A stretch of 64,000 nucleotides of DNA from an uncultured Pelagibacteraceae bacterium (GTDB lineage: Bacteria; Pseudomonadota; Alphaproteobacteria; Pelagibacterales; Pelagibacteraceae). How positions within the stretch are numbered: the stretch's first letter is position 1; every line of letters starts with the position of its first letter. This document shows positions 49,088-57,841 of the stretch, in pieces. Under the pieces are notes generated by a model, which searched no databases, was not told where the DNA came from, and saw nothing but the letters and a program-made list of their open reading frames with translations. The position numbers and the translations under genes are program-made. The stretch covers positions 167,644-231,643 of the forward strand of contig CACCBF010000001.1 in the NCBI GenBank assembly GCA_902544135.1. Direction: 5' to 3'.

Positions 49088-50095
49088 ATGTCTGAATTAA
49101 ATAATATTGTTTTAAAAATAATTGGGAATGGAAAAGGTATCTTGGCTGCTGATGAAAGCACAGTTACCATGACAAAAAGACTTAATGATGTAAACGTGCC
49201 ATCGACTCCTGAAAATAGGTTGCTATTTAGGGAAATACTTTTTAGTTCAACTAGCATGACTGACTGTATAGGAGGTGTTATTCTATATGATGAAACCATA
49301 AAACAAATATCTTCTCAAAAAACCAAAATTACTGAATTAATCTCTGAAATGGGATCTTTACCAGGAATTAAAGTGGACACAGGAGCTAAAGTTTTAGCTG
49401 GTTCTCCAGATGAAAAAATTACAGAAGGATTAGATGGATTAAGAGAAAGATTGAGAGAGTATTACAAAATTGGTGCAAAATTTACAAAATGGAGGGGTGT
49501 TTACCAAATCACTAAAGATTATCCAAGCAAGCTTTCTATTAGTTCTAACGCTCATGCTTTAGCAAGATATTCAGCATTAGTTCAAGAATGTAATATGGTG
49601 CCAATAGTAGAACCAGAGGTTTTGATGGATGGTGAACATTCTGCTGAAGATTGTTACGAAAAAACCTCAAATGTAATTGAAAAGTGTTTTGAGGAATTAA
49701 TTTTGCACAAGGTAGATTTGAAAGGAATTATTTTAAAACCTAATATGATTTTAGCCGGAAACAAATCAAAAAATAAAATTTCAAATGATGAAGTCGCAAA
49801 GTTAACTTTAAAATGCTTAAAAAAAAGTGTTCCAACAGAAGTGCCAGGAATTGCTTTTTTATCTGGTGGACAATCAGAACTAGAGGCAACAGTAAACTTA
49901 AATTTAATAAATAAATATAACGATACTAATTTTATAATGAGTTACTCTTATGGACGGGCACTTCAGCAAAGTGCCTTAAAATTTTGGTCAAATGATATAA
50001 AAGATATCAAAGGTACCCAAAAAATCTTTAACCATAGAGCAAAAATGAATACTCTAGCTACTCAAGGGAATTGGTCTAAAAATCTTGAGATTTAA
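49088..50095 (+). CDS. Fructose-bisphosphate aldolase, class I
   Basis: Schiff-base aldolase joining dihydroxyacetone-P and glyceraldehyde-3-P. KGILAADESTVTMTKRL is the N-terminal class I signature; FTKWRGVYQI holds a catalytic Lys; KGIILKPNMILAGNKS contains the Schiff-base Lys; GIAFLSGGQSE binds phosphate. 335 residues, typical of eukaryote-like class I aldolases. No class II aldolase is seen in the window. It overlaps thiE by 11 bases. Confidence 0.95.
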   Translation: MSELNNIVLKIIGNGKGILAADESTVTMTKRLNDVNVPSTPENRLLFREILFSSTSMTDCIGGVILYDETIKQISSQKTKITELISEMGSLPGIKVDTGAKVLAGSPDEKITEGLDGLRERLREYYKIGAKFTKWRGVYQITKDYPSKLSISSNAHALARYSALVQECNMVPIVEPEVLMDGEHSAEDCYEKTSNVIEKCFEELILHKVDLKGIILKPNMILAGNKSKNKISNDEVAKLTLKCLKKSVPTEVPGIAFLSGGQSELEATVNLNLINKYNDTNFIMSYSYGRALQQSALKFWSNDIKDIKGTQKIFNHRAKMNTLATQGNWSKNLEI

Positions 50096-50699
50096 TAAAA
50101 AAAAATTCATCTATTTAATCTCACCACAAAAAATTGATAAAACTTTTTATCATCATCTTGCACATGTTTTAAATCAAAAAAAAGTAAGTCTTTTTCAGTT
50201 AAGACTTAAAAGAGGGAGTTTTAGAAAAAAATTAATAATTGGGAAAAAAATTAAAAAAATCTGTAAAGAGTTTAAAGTTAAATTTTTAGTAAATGACAAT
50301 GTTCATCTGGCTAAAAAGTTAAATGCTGATGGTTGCCACTTAGGTCAGAGCGATATGGACATTCATAAAGCAAGAAAATTGATTGGTAATAAAATAATCG
50401 GAATTACATGTCACAATTCAATAAAATTAGCAAAAACTGCATTAAAAAATAAAGCTGATTATATTGCTTTTGGAGCTTTTTATTCAACTAGCACTAAAAA
50501 AACTAAATACAAACCTTCATTAAAAATATTAAAAAAAGTGAGAAAGATAACAAAAACACCAATAATCGCTATTGGTGGCATCAACTCTAATAACTACAAA
50601 AAACTTTTATTGAATAAAGCTAACTTATTGGCTATTTCAGGCTACATTTGGAAAAATAAAAAACTTAAACCTATTGAAGCAATTAAAAAATTAAGATGA
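50085..50699 (+). CDS. thiE: Thiamin-phosphate synthase
   Basis: Couples HMP-PP and the thiazole phosphate to thiamin phosphate. TIM-barrel motifs DGCHLGQSDMDIHKARKLIG, IGITCHNS, IAFGAFYSTSTKKTK and IIAIGGINSNN match ThiE. At 204 residues it is normal; it is unusually rich in Lys. The first ATG overlaps the aldolase gene. It sits between sugar-phosphate genes and efp, and pairs functionally with thiD elsewhere in the window. TenI, a noncatalytic relative, is a less likely alternative. Confidence 0.86.
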   Translation: MRFNKKKFIYLISPQKIDKTFYHHLAHVLNQKKVSLFQLRLKRGSFRKKLIIGKKIKKICKEFKVKFLVNDNVHLAKKLNADGCHLGQSDMDIHKARKLIGNKIIGITCHNSIKLAKTALKNKADYIAFGAFYSTSTKKTKYKPSLKILKKVRKITKTPIIAIGGINSNNYKKLLLNKANLLAISGYIWKNKKLKPIEAIKKLR

Positions 50700-51256
50700 A
50701 AATAAATGCTAGTGAAATAAGAGTTGGTATGTTGCTTGAACATAAGGACGACTTATGGCAAGTCTTAAAAACTCAACATGTAAAACCGGGGAAGGGTGGA
50801 GCTTTTGCACAAATAGAAATGAAAAGTGTAAATAAAAATACGAAATTAAATGAGAGGTTTAGATCAAGTGAAACTGTAGAAAAAGCATCATTAGATGAAA
50901 TTAATTTAAATTATTCATATCAAGATGAAGATAATTTTTTTTTTATAGATCCTAAATCCTTTGAACAATTTCAAGTAAAAAAAGATATGGTTGGAGAAAA
51001 AGGTAAATTATTGTCTGAAAATCTTGAAGTTACTATTAGTTTTCATAACGACAATCCTATTACGATAAATTTACCTAATCAAATCAAATGTAAAATCAGT
51101 ACCACTGATGTCGCCCTAAAAGGTCAAACTGTATCATCCTCATACAAACCCGCGGTATTAGAAAACGGATTAAGCATACAGGTTCCACCATTTATTGGAA
51201 CTGGTGACGAAATAATAGTTGATACAAGAAATTTAGAATACGTCAAAAAAATTTAA
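50696..51256 (+). CDS. efp: Translation elongation factor P
   Basis: Relieves ribosome stalling at polyproline. Three OB-like domains in 186 residues. The loop that contacts the peptidyl-transferase centre is HVKPGKGGAFAQ, with the modifiable Lys33; KINASEIRVGMLLEH starts the protein. The late domain contains PPFIGTGDEIIVDTRNLEYV. Genes for Lys modification (epmA/epmB) are not in the window. It overlaps thiE by 4 bases. Confidence 0.96.
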   Translation: MKINASEIRVGMLLEHKDDLWQVLKTQHVKPGKGGAFAQIEMKSVNKNTKLNERFRSSETVEKASLDEINLNYSYQDEDNFFFIDPKSFEQFQVKKDMVGEKGKLLSENLEVTISFHNDNPITINLPNQIKCKISTTDVALKGQTVSSSYKPAVLENGLSIQVPPFIGTGDEIIVDTRNLEYVKKI

Positions 51257-51259
51257 AAG

Positions 51260-52000
51260 ATGAACTCTATTTCAGCAAATCTAAATCTAATGATTAAAGC
51301 TTGTGAAAAAGCATCAAAAATACTTATTAGAGATTTTGGAGAAATTGAAAAACTTCAAGTATCTGAGAAAGGACCTTCAGACTTTGTAACAAATTCAGAC
51401 CTTAAGACGGAAAAAATTATAATAGAAGAATTATCAAAAGGAAGACCAAATTATTCTATAATAAGCGAAGAGAGTGGTGTAAAAAATAATAAAGATAGCA
51501 AAAACACTTGGATAATTGACCCTATTGATGGAACAATAAATTTTTTGCATGGAGTACCACATTTTGCAACTTCCATGGCACTAAAACATAATAATGAAAT
51601 AGTATCTGGTTTAATTTTTGATCCAATAAAAAATGAAATGTTTTATGCTGAAAAAAATAATGGAGCCTACTTAAATAATAAGAGGATTAGAGTATCAAAA
51701 AAAAATGATATGAGAGAGTGCTTATTCGCAACAAGTGGTGTCATTGAAAAAAAAATGGAATTTTCTTATAGGAAATCAGGCTCAGCGGCTTTAGATATGG
51801 CGTACATTGCTTGTGGGAGATATGACGGATATTTTCAAAAAAATTTAAATTTATGGGATATTGCTGCAGGCTTGATACTAGTAGAGGAAGCGGGAGGGAT
51901 AATAAATAAAATAGACCTTAATAATTATCAAGGACTCAAAATAATTGCCTCAAGTCCTAATATTAATAACAAATTAATGGATAAAATAAGTAACTTTTAA
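51260..52000 (+). CDS. suhB: Inositol-1-monophosphatase family protein
   Basis: Mg-dependent Li-sensitive phosphatase superfamily. Motif A is [15 protein letters not shown], preceded by the metal Glu in IISEESG; motif B is [17 protein letters not shown]. 246 residues. In bacteria SuhB also binds the rRNA antitermination complex; phosphatase or structural role here cannot be decided. It directly follows efp by 3 bases, a common alphaproteobacterial pair. Confidence 0.92.
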   Translation: MNSISANLNLMIKACEKASKILIRDFGEIEKLQVSEKGPSDFVTNSDLKTEKIIIEELSKGRPNYSIISEESGVKNNKDSKNTWIIDPIDGTINFLHGVPHFATSMALKHNNEIVSGLIFDPIKNEMFYAEKNNGAYLNNKRIRVSKKNDMRECLFATSGVIEKKMEFSYRKSGSAALDMAYIACGRYDGYFQKNLNLWDIAAGLILVEEAGGIINKIDLNNYQGLKIIASSPNINNKLMDKISNF

Positions 52001-52035
52001 TTGTTTTAAAAAAATCTTTTGTTATAAGACATCGA

Positions 52036-52266
52036 ATGAAAAAAAACATACACCCTAAATACCATAAAATAAAGGTCGAAATGACTGATGGTACCCAATT
52101 TGAAACTAAATCAACCTGGGGATCTGAGGGAGAAGTTTTAAAATTGGAAATTGACCCAAAGTCTCATTCTGCATGGACGGGTGGAAAACAAAAACTTATG
52201 GACAAAGGAAGAATTAGTAAATTCAATAAAAAATTTCAAAATTTTAAATCAGAAAAAAAAAATTAA
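52036..52266 (+). CDS. rpmE: 50S ribosomal protein L31
   Basis: Small large-subunit protein at the central protuberance. [18 protein letters not shown], then [16 protein letters not shown] and [11 protein letters not shown] are diagnostic. The 76 residues carry no Cys, so this is a zinc-free form, as in most alphaproteobacteria. The next gene starts one base after its stop. Confidence 0.96.
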   Translation: MKKNIHPKYHKIKVEMTDGTQFETKSTWGSEGEVLKLEIDPKSHSAWTGGKQKLMDKGRISKFNKKFQNFKSEKKN

Positions 52267-52833
52267 ATGTCAAAAGCTCCTTTAATGCCAATGGCTACTG
52301 CTTTATGGCTTGTTGAAAATACTACTTTAACTTTTAAACAAATAGCTGAGTTTTGTCATTTACATGAGGTAGAAATTCAAGGTATTGCAGATGGTGAGGT
52401 TGCAAAAGGAATTAAAGCATACAACCCAATAATAACTGGTCAACTTTCTAGAGAGGAAATTGATTTATCTTCTAAAGATCAAAACAGACCTTTAAATATT
52501 AAAAATATTGATGTTGAAATATCAAATAACGAAAAAAAAATAAAAAAATATATTCCCTTATCAAAAAGACAAGATAAACCTGACTCAGCATTATGGTTAA
52601 TTAAGCAACATAATATTTTAAAAGACTCTCAGATTTCAAGGTTGGTTGGGATAACAAAAAGTTCCGTAACTTCAATCAGAAATAAAAGCTATTGGAACTA
52701 CAATAATCTAAGTCCAAAAGACCCAGTAGCACTTAACCTTTTTTCTCAAAAAGATTTGATAACAGCAATCGAAAAGGCTGAAAGAAGAGTAAAAAGAGAA
52801 AAAAAAGAAAAAGAGAAAGCAAAATTAAAATAA
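52267..52833 (+). CDS. trcR: DUF1013 cell-cycle transcriptional regulator TrcR
   Basis: Alphaproteobacterial DUF1013 protein described as a cell-cycle transcription regulator. PLMPMATALWLVENTTLTF with FKQIAEFCHLHEVEIQGIAD is the first helix-turn-helix-like region; a second, ALWLIKQHNILKDSQISRLVG, extends to a repeat of the same form and TKSSVTSIRNKSYWN. The C-terminal 25 residues are charged helix. 188 residues. It sits between rpmE and rpsU. Confidence 0.92.
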   Translation: MSKAPLMPMATALWLVENTTLTFKQIAEFCHLHEVEIQGIADGEVAKGIKAYNPIITGQLSREEIDLSSKDQNRPLNIKNIDVEISNNEKKIKKYIPLSKRQDKPDSALWLIKQHNILKDSQISRLVGITKSSVTSIRNKSYWNYNNLSPKDPVALNLFSQKDLITAIEKAERRVKREKKEKEKAKLK

Positions 52834-52889
52834 ATAATACAATTATGAATAAAATTCATGGACATAAAATTGTAAAAATGTTATCCACT

Positions 52890-52902
52890 CTCCTTTTTGG
52901 AG
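52890..52902 (+). promoter_or_regulatory. Hairpin masking the rpsU ribosome-binding site
   Basis: CTCC (52890-52893), a TTTTT loop and GGAG (52899-52902) form a small stem covering the Shine-Dalgarno sequence of rpsU. The stem is only four pairs, so its stability alone is modest. Together with the ATT codon it may keep S21 synthesis low or responsive to free S21 or ribosome state. Inference. Confidence 0.45.
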
Positions 52903-52908
52903 GAATTT

Positions 52909-53103
52909 ATTAAAATAGAAGTTAAAGATAACAATGTTGAACAAGCTCTAAGAGTTTTGAAGAGAAAACTACAAAGAGATGGGTTTTTTAAAGTAATAAA
53001 ATTAAAAAATACTTATGAAAAGCCATCTGAGAAAAAGAAAAGGATTCTTCAAGAAAATATTAAAAGAGTAAAGAAGTTAAACAAACTTAAAAATAGAATT
53101 TAG
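52909..53103 (+). CDS. rpsU: 30S ribosomal protein S21, probable ATT start
   Basis: Small-subunit protein near the anti-Shine-Dalgarno region. Homologues begin like IKIEVKDNNVEQALRVLKRK, which here starts at ATT (52909). GGAGG at 52899-52903 stands 5 bases before it, ideal for initiation. A TTG at 52897 would add four residues but overlaps the ribosome-binding sequence. The rest (LQRDGFFKVIKLKNTYEKP and the basic tail) is typical; 64 residues from ATT. CTCC at 52890-52893 can pair with GGAG and mask the site, suggesting translational control. Confidence 0.9.
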   Translation: MKIEVKDNNVEQALRVLKRKLQRDGFFKVIKLKNTYEKPSEKKKRILQENIKRVKKLNKLKNRI

Positions 53104-53109
53104 TAATAT

Positions 53110-53186
<77 letters not shown>

Positions 53187-53192
53187 ATCAAT

Positions 53193-53891
53193 TTAAATTT
53201 TAAATCTCGATTTTTTACTATCTTGTAAAAAAGTTTTGACTGTTTCTACTGTAAGTTGGTTAAAAGATTTGCCAAATTTTTGTATTTTTTCAATTATGTT
53301 TGGGGGTATAGTTATTATTTGACAACCTAAATTTTTTGCTTGTATATAATTATATGGTTCCCTAACACTTGCCCATAAAATTTCAACATTTTTGTATTTT
53401 TTTGAAATTTTAATACTGTTCACTATTTGAGGTATAGGATCTTTACCGGTATCTCCGGCCCTACCCGCAAAAATAGAGATTATTACTTTAGTTTTTTTAT
53501 TTATTTGTTTCAAAATTTTTTTTGTTTGTTCTGCTTTATATACCGCTGTTATGTTTAATTTAATATTTTGACTATTTAATTCTTTAATAACTTTTCCAGT
53601 AAATCGATTTTTTGAATTCACAATAGGAACTTTTACATAAACATTTTTACCCCAAGTGCTTATTTTAATGCCTTGCTTAATCATTGATTTATCATCATCT
53701 GCAAATACCTCAAATGAAATTGGTTTTTTTTTACATTGACTGATTATTTTTTTTGAATATGCCTCATAATTCTTCGCTCCAGCTTTTCTCATTAGACTTG
53801 GATTAGTTGTAAACCCTTTTACTATTTTAAGTTTATTAAATTTTCTGATTAAATTTAAGTCGGCAATATCACAAAAAATTTTTATGCTCAT
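53193..53891 (-). CDS. Transaldolase-like / fructose-6-phosphate aldolase-type protein
   Basis: Small transaldolase-family TIM barrel (232 residues). FCDIADLNLIRKF, VKGFTTNPSLMRKAG, VYVKVPI with the Schiff-base Lys and ISIFAGRAGDTGKDP match the TalC/FSA group. Whether it acts as transaldolase or as fructose-6-phosphate aldolase cannot be decided by eye; with transketolase nearby, transaldolase is the likelier role. It converges on tRNA-fMet and follows pntB by 6 bases. Confidence 0.87.
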   Translation of the reverse strand: MSIKIFCDIADLNLIRKFNKLKIVKGFTTNPSLMRKAGAKNYEAYSKKIISQCKKKPISFEVFADDDKSMIKQGIKISTWGKNVYVKVPIVNSKNRFTGKVIKELNSQNIKLNITAVYKAEQTKKILKQINKKTKVIISIFAGRAGDTGKDPIPQIVNSIKISKKYKNVEILWASVREPYNYIQAKNLGCQIITIPPNIIEKIQKFGKSFNQLTVETVKTFLQDSKKSRFKI

Positions 53892-53897
53892 TTAAAT

Positions 53898-55295
53898 CTA
53901 TAAATTTTTCGTAATATCTTCAGTCATTTTTTTTGCGTCTGCAAATAACATTAAAGTATTTTCTTTATAAAATAAATCATTATCAATTCCAGCATAGCCA
54001 GGTGATAAACTTCTTTTAACAAATAAAACTGATTTACATTTTTCAACATCCAAAACTGGCATGCCATAAATAGGGCTTTGAGGATCAGTTTTTGCAACAG
54101 GGTTGGTAACATCATTAGCTCCTATTACAAACGCTACATCAGCATTAGCAAAATCATTATTTATTTCTTCTAACTCAAACACTTCATCGTACGGAACATT
54201 TGCTTCAGCTAAAAGAACATTCATGTGCCCAGGCATTCTACCTGCAACTGGGTGTATAGCGTATGAAACTTTAATATCATTTTTTTTTAATGTATCTACC
54301 ATTTCTCTTAAAGCGTGTTGAGCTTGTGCTACTGCCATTCCATATCCAGGAACAATTATAACCGATGAAGCATTTTTCATTAAAAAAGCTGCATCATCAG
54401 CATTTCCACTTTTAACTGGTCTTTGCTCTTTAGTGGACTTACTAGATACATCATCTGTGGCACCAAACCCACCTAAGATCACATTGAAGAAAGAACGGTT
54501 CATTCCTTTACACATTATGTATGATAAAATCGCCCCTGATGATCCAACAAGAGCTCCAGTTATAATTAGCGCTGTATTCTCCAAGGTAAAACCAATACCT
54601 GCGGCTGCCCAACCCGAGTAAGAATTTAGCATTGAAATTACCACTGGCATATCTGCACCACCTATCGGAATTATCAAAAGGAAACCTATCAAAAATGAGA
54701 TAACTAATAAGATCCAAAATAAACTTGATGATTGAGTTGAACACAAAAGATAAATTGTAATAATTATTGAAATTAAAATAACTGCATTAAGAGGATGTTG
54801 ACCCTTGAAAGTAATCGGCGAACCAGACATAATGCCCTGTAGTTTTAAGAAAGCGATTACTGATCCAGAGAATGTTATAGCTCCAACTGCAGCTCCTATG
54901 GACATCTCTATCAAACTACCAAGTTTGATGTTTCCAGGTGAACCAAGATTAAATGCAATAGGATTTATAAATGCTGAAATGGCAACAAAAACTGCCGCTA
55001 AACCTACCAAACTATGAAATCCAGCCACCAACTCTGGCATGGCTGTCATTGGAATTTTGTACGCTATGAAAGCACCGATGGAGCCGCCAATTAATATGAA
55101 GACAATTACAATAATAAAACCAGTTGAAAAGTTTCCAATTGATAAAAAAGTTACTGTCACAGCAATTATCATACCTAAAATTCCAAATAAATTTCCTTGC
55201 CTTGATGTTTCTGGGGATGATAAGCCCCTCAAAGCTAGAATAAACAAAACTCCAGAGACCAAATAAAAAATTGCTGATAAATTTGGTGAAATCAT
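53898..55295 (-). CDS. pntB: NAD(P) transhydrogenase beta subunit
   Basis: Membrane and NADPH-binding subunit of the proton-pumping transhydrogenase that makes NADPH from NADH. The first 270 residues hold about eight to nine hydrophobic helices (LVAGFHSLVGLAAVFVAISA; GGADMPVVISMLNSYSGWAA). The C-terminal domain III has VIIVPGYGMAVAQAQHAL, PVAGRMPGHMNVLLAEA and FVIGANDVTNP. 465 residues. It overlaps pntAb by 4 bases. Confidence 0.97.
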   Translation of the reverse strand: MISPNLSAIFYLVSGVLFILALRGLSSPETSRQGNLFGILGMIIAVTVTFLSIGNFSTGFIIVIVFILIGGSIGAFIAYKIPMTAMPELVAGFHSLVGLAAVFVAISAFINPIAFNLGSPGNIKLGSLIEMSIGAAVGAITFSGSVIAFLKLQGIMSGSPITFKGQHPLNAVILISIIITIYLLCSTQSSSLFWILLVISFLIGFLLIIPIGGADMPVVISMLNSYSGWAAAGIGFTLENTALIITGALVGSSGAILSYIMCKGMNRSFFNVILGGFGATDDVSSKSTKEQRPVKSGNADDAAFLMKNASSVIIVPGYGMAVAQAQHALREMVDTLKKNDIKVSYAIHPVAGRMPGHMNVLLAEANVPYDEVFELEEINNDFANADVAFVIGANDVTNPVAKTDPQSPIYGMPVLDVEKCKSVLFVKRSLSPGYAGIDNDLFYKENTLMLFADAKKMTEDITKNL

Positions 55296-55603
55296 TGTTT
55301 TGCTTTTTTCTTTTTTTTGTACATTGCTAGCATTCTCTGTGTAACGAGAAACCCGCCAAAGATATTTATGGCCGCTAAAGCAATAGCTAAAAAACCAAAT
55401 ATGCTTGAAATATTAAAGACACTTTGAGAATTACCAGATAAACCTGCAATTATTGCACCAACAATAATTACAGACGAAATAGCATTAGTTACTGACATTA
55501 AGGGAGTATGTAATGAAGGAGTAACACTCCAAACAACATAGTATCCGACAAAAATTGACAGAATAAATATACTCAATCTAAATATTAAGGGATCTATTTC
55601 CAT
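55292..55603 (-). CDS. pntAb: NAD(P) transhydrogenase alpha subunit, membrane part
   Basis: Membrane segment that in E. coli is fused to PntA. About three helices in 103 residues; VWSVTPSLHTPLMSVTNAIS and ALAAINIFGGFLVTQRMLAM are diagnostic. Separation of PntA into two genes is the normal alphaproteobacterial arrangement. It lies 4 bases after pntAa and overlaps pntB. Confidence 0.95.
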   Translation of the reverse strand: MEIDPLIFRLSIFILSIFVGYYVVWSVTPSLHTPLMSVTNAISSVIIVGAIIAGLSGNSQSVFNISSIFGFLAIALAAINIFGGFLVTQRMLAMYKKKKKAKQ

Positions 55604-55607
55604 AATT

Positions 55608-56696
55608 CTATTTAACTAATGTTTTACTTATAATCTCATCCTCGAGATTGATGTTAATTGTTTTTTTTTCTTTATCTAATAAATTTTCAATAAAATTAAA
55701 CACATTTTTTGCGTACAAATTAGATGCAGAAACTGGTAACTTGTTTAAAATATTACTTTCACCCATAATTTTTACTCCATTTTTTTCAACAATTTTGTCT
55801 ACTTGTGTGAAGGTTGTATTGCCTCCTTGCACTGCCGCTAGATCGTAAATTACTGATCCTGGTTGCATATTATTTATCATATAATCCTTAATTATTAATG
55901 GAGCTTTTTTTCCAGGTATTAACGCAGTACACACCACTATATCAATTTTTTTTAGAGTTTCTGCTAACAATTCCTCTTGTTTTTTTTTGAAGTCGTCTGA
56001 AGCTTCTTTCGCGTAGCCACTCTCAGTTTCAAGGTTTTCTGAGCCCTCTACTGTTAAAAATTTTCCTCCTAAACTTTCAACCTGTTCTTTAGATGCTATT
56101 CTTACATCTGTTCCAAAAACAATAGCACCCATTCTTTTCGCTGTTGCTACTGCCTGAAGCCCTGCAACTCCAGCACCAACAACTAAAACTTTAGCAGCAG
56201 GGATCGTTCCTGCAGCTGTCATCATCATGGGTATTGCTTTTTCGAAATTTGCAAAAGACTCTATCACTGCTTTATAGCCCGCAAGATTTGCTTGAGAAGA
56301 TAAAATATCCATTGATTGAGCTCTGGTTATTCTTGGAAGTAATTCCAGAGAAAAAACATTTATTTTTTTTTCTGACAGATTCTTCAATTTATCTTTATTT
56401 TCATAAGGATTTAGAACTCCTATCAAAGTTTGATTTTCTTTAATGACTGAAATTTTATCATCTGACAAAATTCCTAACTGAATTATGATATCTGAGTTTT
56501 TTAAAATTTCGTTTTCATCTTTAACGAATTGTACTCCGACCTCTGAATAATCTTTATCGTCAATACCCAAATGTGAACCATAATTTTTGCTCAGATTGAT
56601 TTCAAATCCAAGAGAAATATATTTTTTTACTATATCAGGCGTTATAGCTATTCTTTTTTCTAGATTTTGGTTTTCTAATAAAGATCCAATTTTCAT
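55608..56696 (-). CDS. pntAa: NAD(P) transhydrogenase alpha subunit, NAD-binding part
   Basis: Soluble domain I of transhydrogenase, related to alanine dehydrogenase. KIGSLLENQNLEKRIAITPD starts the protein; the nucleotide fold is VLVVGAGVAGLQAVATAKRM; the mobile-loop region contains GYAKEASDDFKKKQEELLAE. 362 residues. It precedes pntAb and follows the small oxidase subunit IV-like gene by 9 bases. Confidence 0.96.
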   Translation of the reverse strand: MKIGSLLENQNLEKRIAITPDIVKKYISLGFEINLSKNYGSHLGIDDKDYSEVGVQFVKDENEILKNSDIIIQLGILSDDKISVIKENQTLIGVLNPYENKDKLKNLSEKKINVFSLELLPRITRAQSMDILSSQANLAGYKAVIESFANFEKAIPMMMTAAGTIPAAKVLVVGAGVAGLQAVATAKRMGAIVFGTDVRIASKEQVESLGGKFLTVEGSENLETESGYAKEASDDFKKKQEELLAETLKKIDIVVCTALIPGKKAPLIIKDYMINNMQPGSVIYDLAAVQGGNTTFTQVDKIVEKNGVKIMGESNILNKLPVSASNLYAKNVFNFIENLLDKEKKTININLEDEIISKTLVK

Positions 56697-56705
56697 CTTT
56701 ATAAC

Positions 56706-56816
56706 CTATAGTAAAAATAATGCCATTAAAATTAAAACCAATATTACTGCAATAGTTCCCCATAAAACAAATTTTGTAAAATTATTCCAAGTATTTTTAT
56801 GGTTTTCATTATCCAT
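56706..56816 (-). CDS. aa3-type cytochrome c oxidase subunit IV-like small protein
   Basis: A 36-residue protein: MDNENHKNTWNNFTKFVLWG, then one membrane helix TIAVILVLILMALFLL. The layout (acidic/His start, T-x-x-x-F-x-K-F, a single C-terminal helix) fits the short alphaproteobacterial aa3-type oxidase subunit IV, whose gene often stands before pntAa. It lies between rpmJ and pntAa on the same strand with tight spacing (4 and 9 bases). Short length limits certainty. Confidence 0.65.
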   Translation of the reverse strand: MDNENHKNTWNNFTKFVLWGTIAVILVLILMALFLL

Positions 56817-56820
56817 AAAA

Positions 56821-56946
56821 CTATTTCTGTCTTGCTTTGAATTTTGGGTTTGTTTTATTTATAACATAAACTCTACCTCTTCTTCTAACTAATTTAGAGT
56901 TTAAATCCCTTTTTTTTATTGACTTAAGTGAGCTTTTGATTTTCAT
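56821..56946 (-). CDS. rpmJ: 50S ribosomal protein L36
   Basis: The 41-residue product begins [14 protein letters not shown] and contains [19 protein letters not shown], ending in ARQK, the pattern of the Cys-free L36 found in alphaproteobacteria. It ends 4 bases before the oxidase subunit IV-like gene and starts 6 bases after the galE-like stop codon, so it can be read with the pnt genes. Confidence 0.93.
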   Translation of the reverse strand: MKIKSSLKSIKKRDLNSKLVRRRGRVYVINKTNPKFKARQK

Positions 56947-56952
56947 AAATTT

Positions 56953-57831
56953 TTACTCTTTAATAAACGAAGAAATATAATCTTTCAAATTTATTTTTCC
57001 GTATCTCCTAAATACCTTGTTATTCAGTGAAATTTTAGTCAAAGCTGAGGCATACCTCTCTCCTGGTCTCTTTCTTAAAAAAATTATTTGACTTTTAAAC
57101 ATATTAGCTACTTCCAATATAGTGTAAGATTTTTTATGAGAAATAGAATAATGAGCACACCTATTTTTCTTCCAAGCCTCATAACAAACTTGAATAGTAT
57201 CATTTATATGTGTAAATCTTCTTGATTGAGTTCCTGGTTTAACAACAGTCAATGGTTTTTTTTTCTTAAATTGTTCCTCAAAAATGCCAATTACCGTTGC
57301 CATAGGTCCTTTTTTAATATGACCTTGTCCATAAACATTATAAAAATAGATTATTTCATATTTAAAGTTAAACCACTTTTTTAAATTCTCTAACAATTCT
57401 AAATTTTTAGACTTAGTAAAAGCGTAAGGTGATAAGTCTTTATCTTTGCCGCTATTTCCTAATGTTGCAGAAGTTGCAGAATAAATAAGTTTTATTCCGT
57501 TTTCTAAGCAATACTTAAAAACAGCATTAGTACCTATTGAATTTGATTTGTAACATTCATCAAATTTTTTGAAACTTTGATAAATTCTTGCAAATTCACC
57601 AAAATGAAAAACTGAGTGGATTTTATTTTTATATTTTGAAATTTTTTTTTCAATTTCAAAAGTATTACCGGAAATATATGTAACTTTTTTACTCGAGATA
57701 TGATTTTTTTTTGAGCCTGATGAATAGTTATCCAAACTTACTATTTTTTTTTTGGTTTTTTTTAAAAGAAATCTTATGAGATTTGATCCAACAAAACCTG
57801 CACCGCCAGTGACTATAATGATATTTTTCAT
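56953..57831 (-). CDS. NAD-dependent sugar epimerase/dehydratase (GalE-like)
   Basis: Extended short-chain dehydrogenase acting on a nucleotide sugar, most like UDP-glucose 4-epimerase. The Rossmann motif is IIIVTGGAGFVGSNLIRFL; the catalytic Tyr and Lys are in SPYAFTKSKNLELL; YNVYGQGHIKKGPMATVIG follows. Started at the ATG at 57831 (292 residues). The frame stays open to an ATG at 57945, but those 38 codons lie inside the 5S rRNA gene, so the longer start is rejected. It follows the 5S 3' end by 10 bases on the same strand. Confidence 0.85.
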   Translation of the reverse strand: MKNIIIVTGGAGFVGSNLIRFLLKKTKKKIVSLDNYSSGSKKNHISSKKVTYISGNTFEIEKKISKYKNKIHSVFHFGEFARIYQSFKKFDECYKSNSIGTNAVFKYCLENGIKLIYSATSATLGNSGKDKDLSPYAFTKSKNLELLENLKKWFNFKYEIIYFYNVYGQGHIKKGPMATVIGIFEEQFKKKKPLTVVKPGTQSRRFTHINDTIQVCYEAWKKNRCAHYSISHKKSYTILEVANMFKSQIIFLRKRPGERYASALTKISLNNKVFRRYGKINLKDYISSFIKE

Positions 57832-57841
57832 GCAGAATTTA

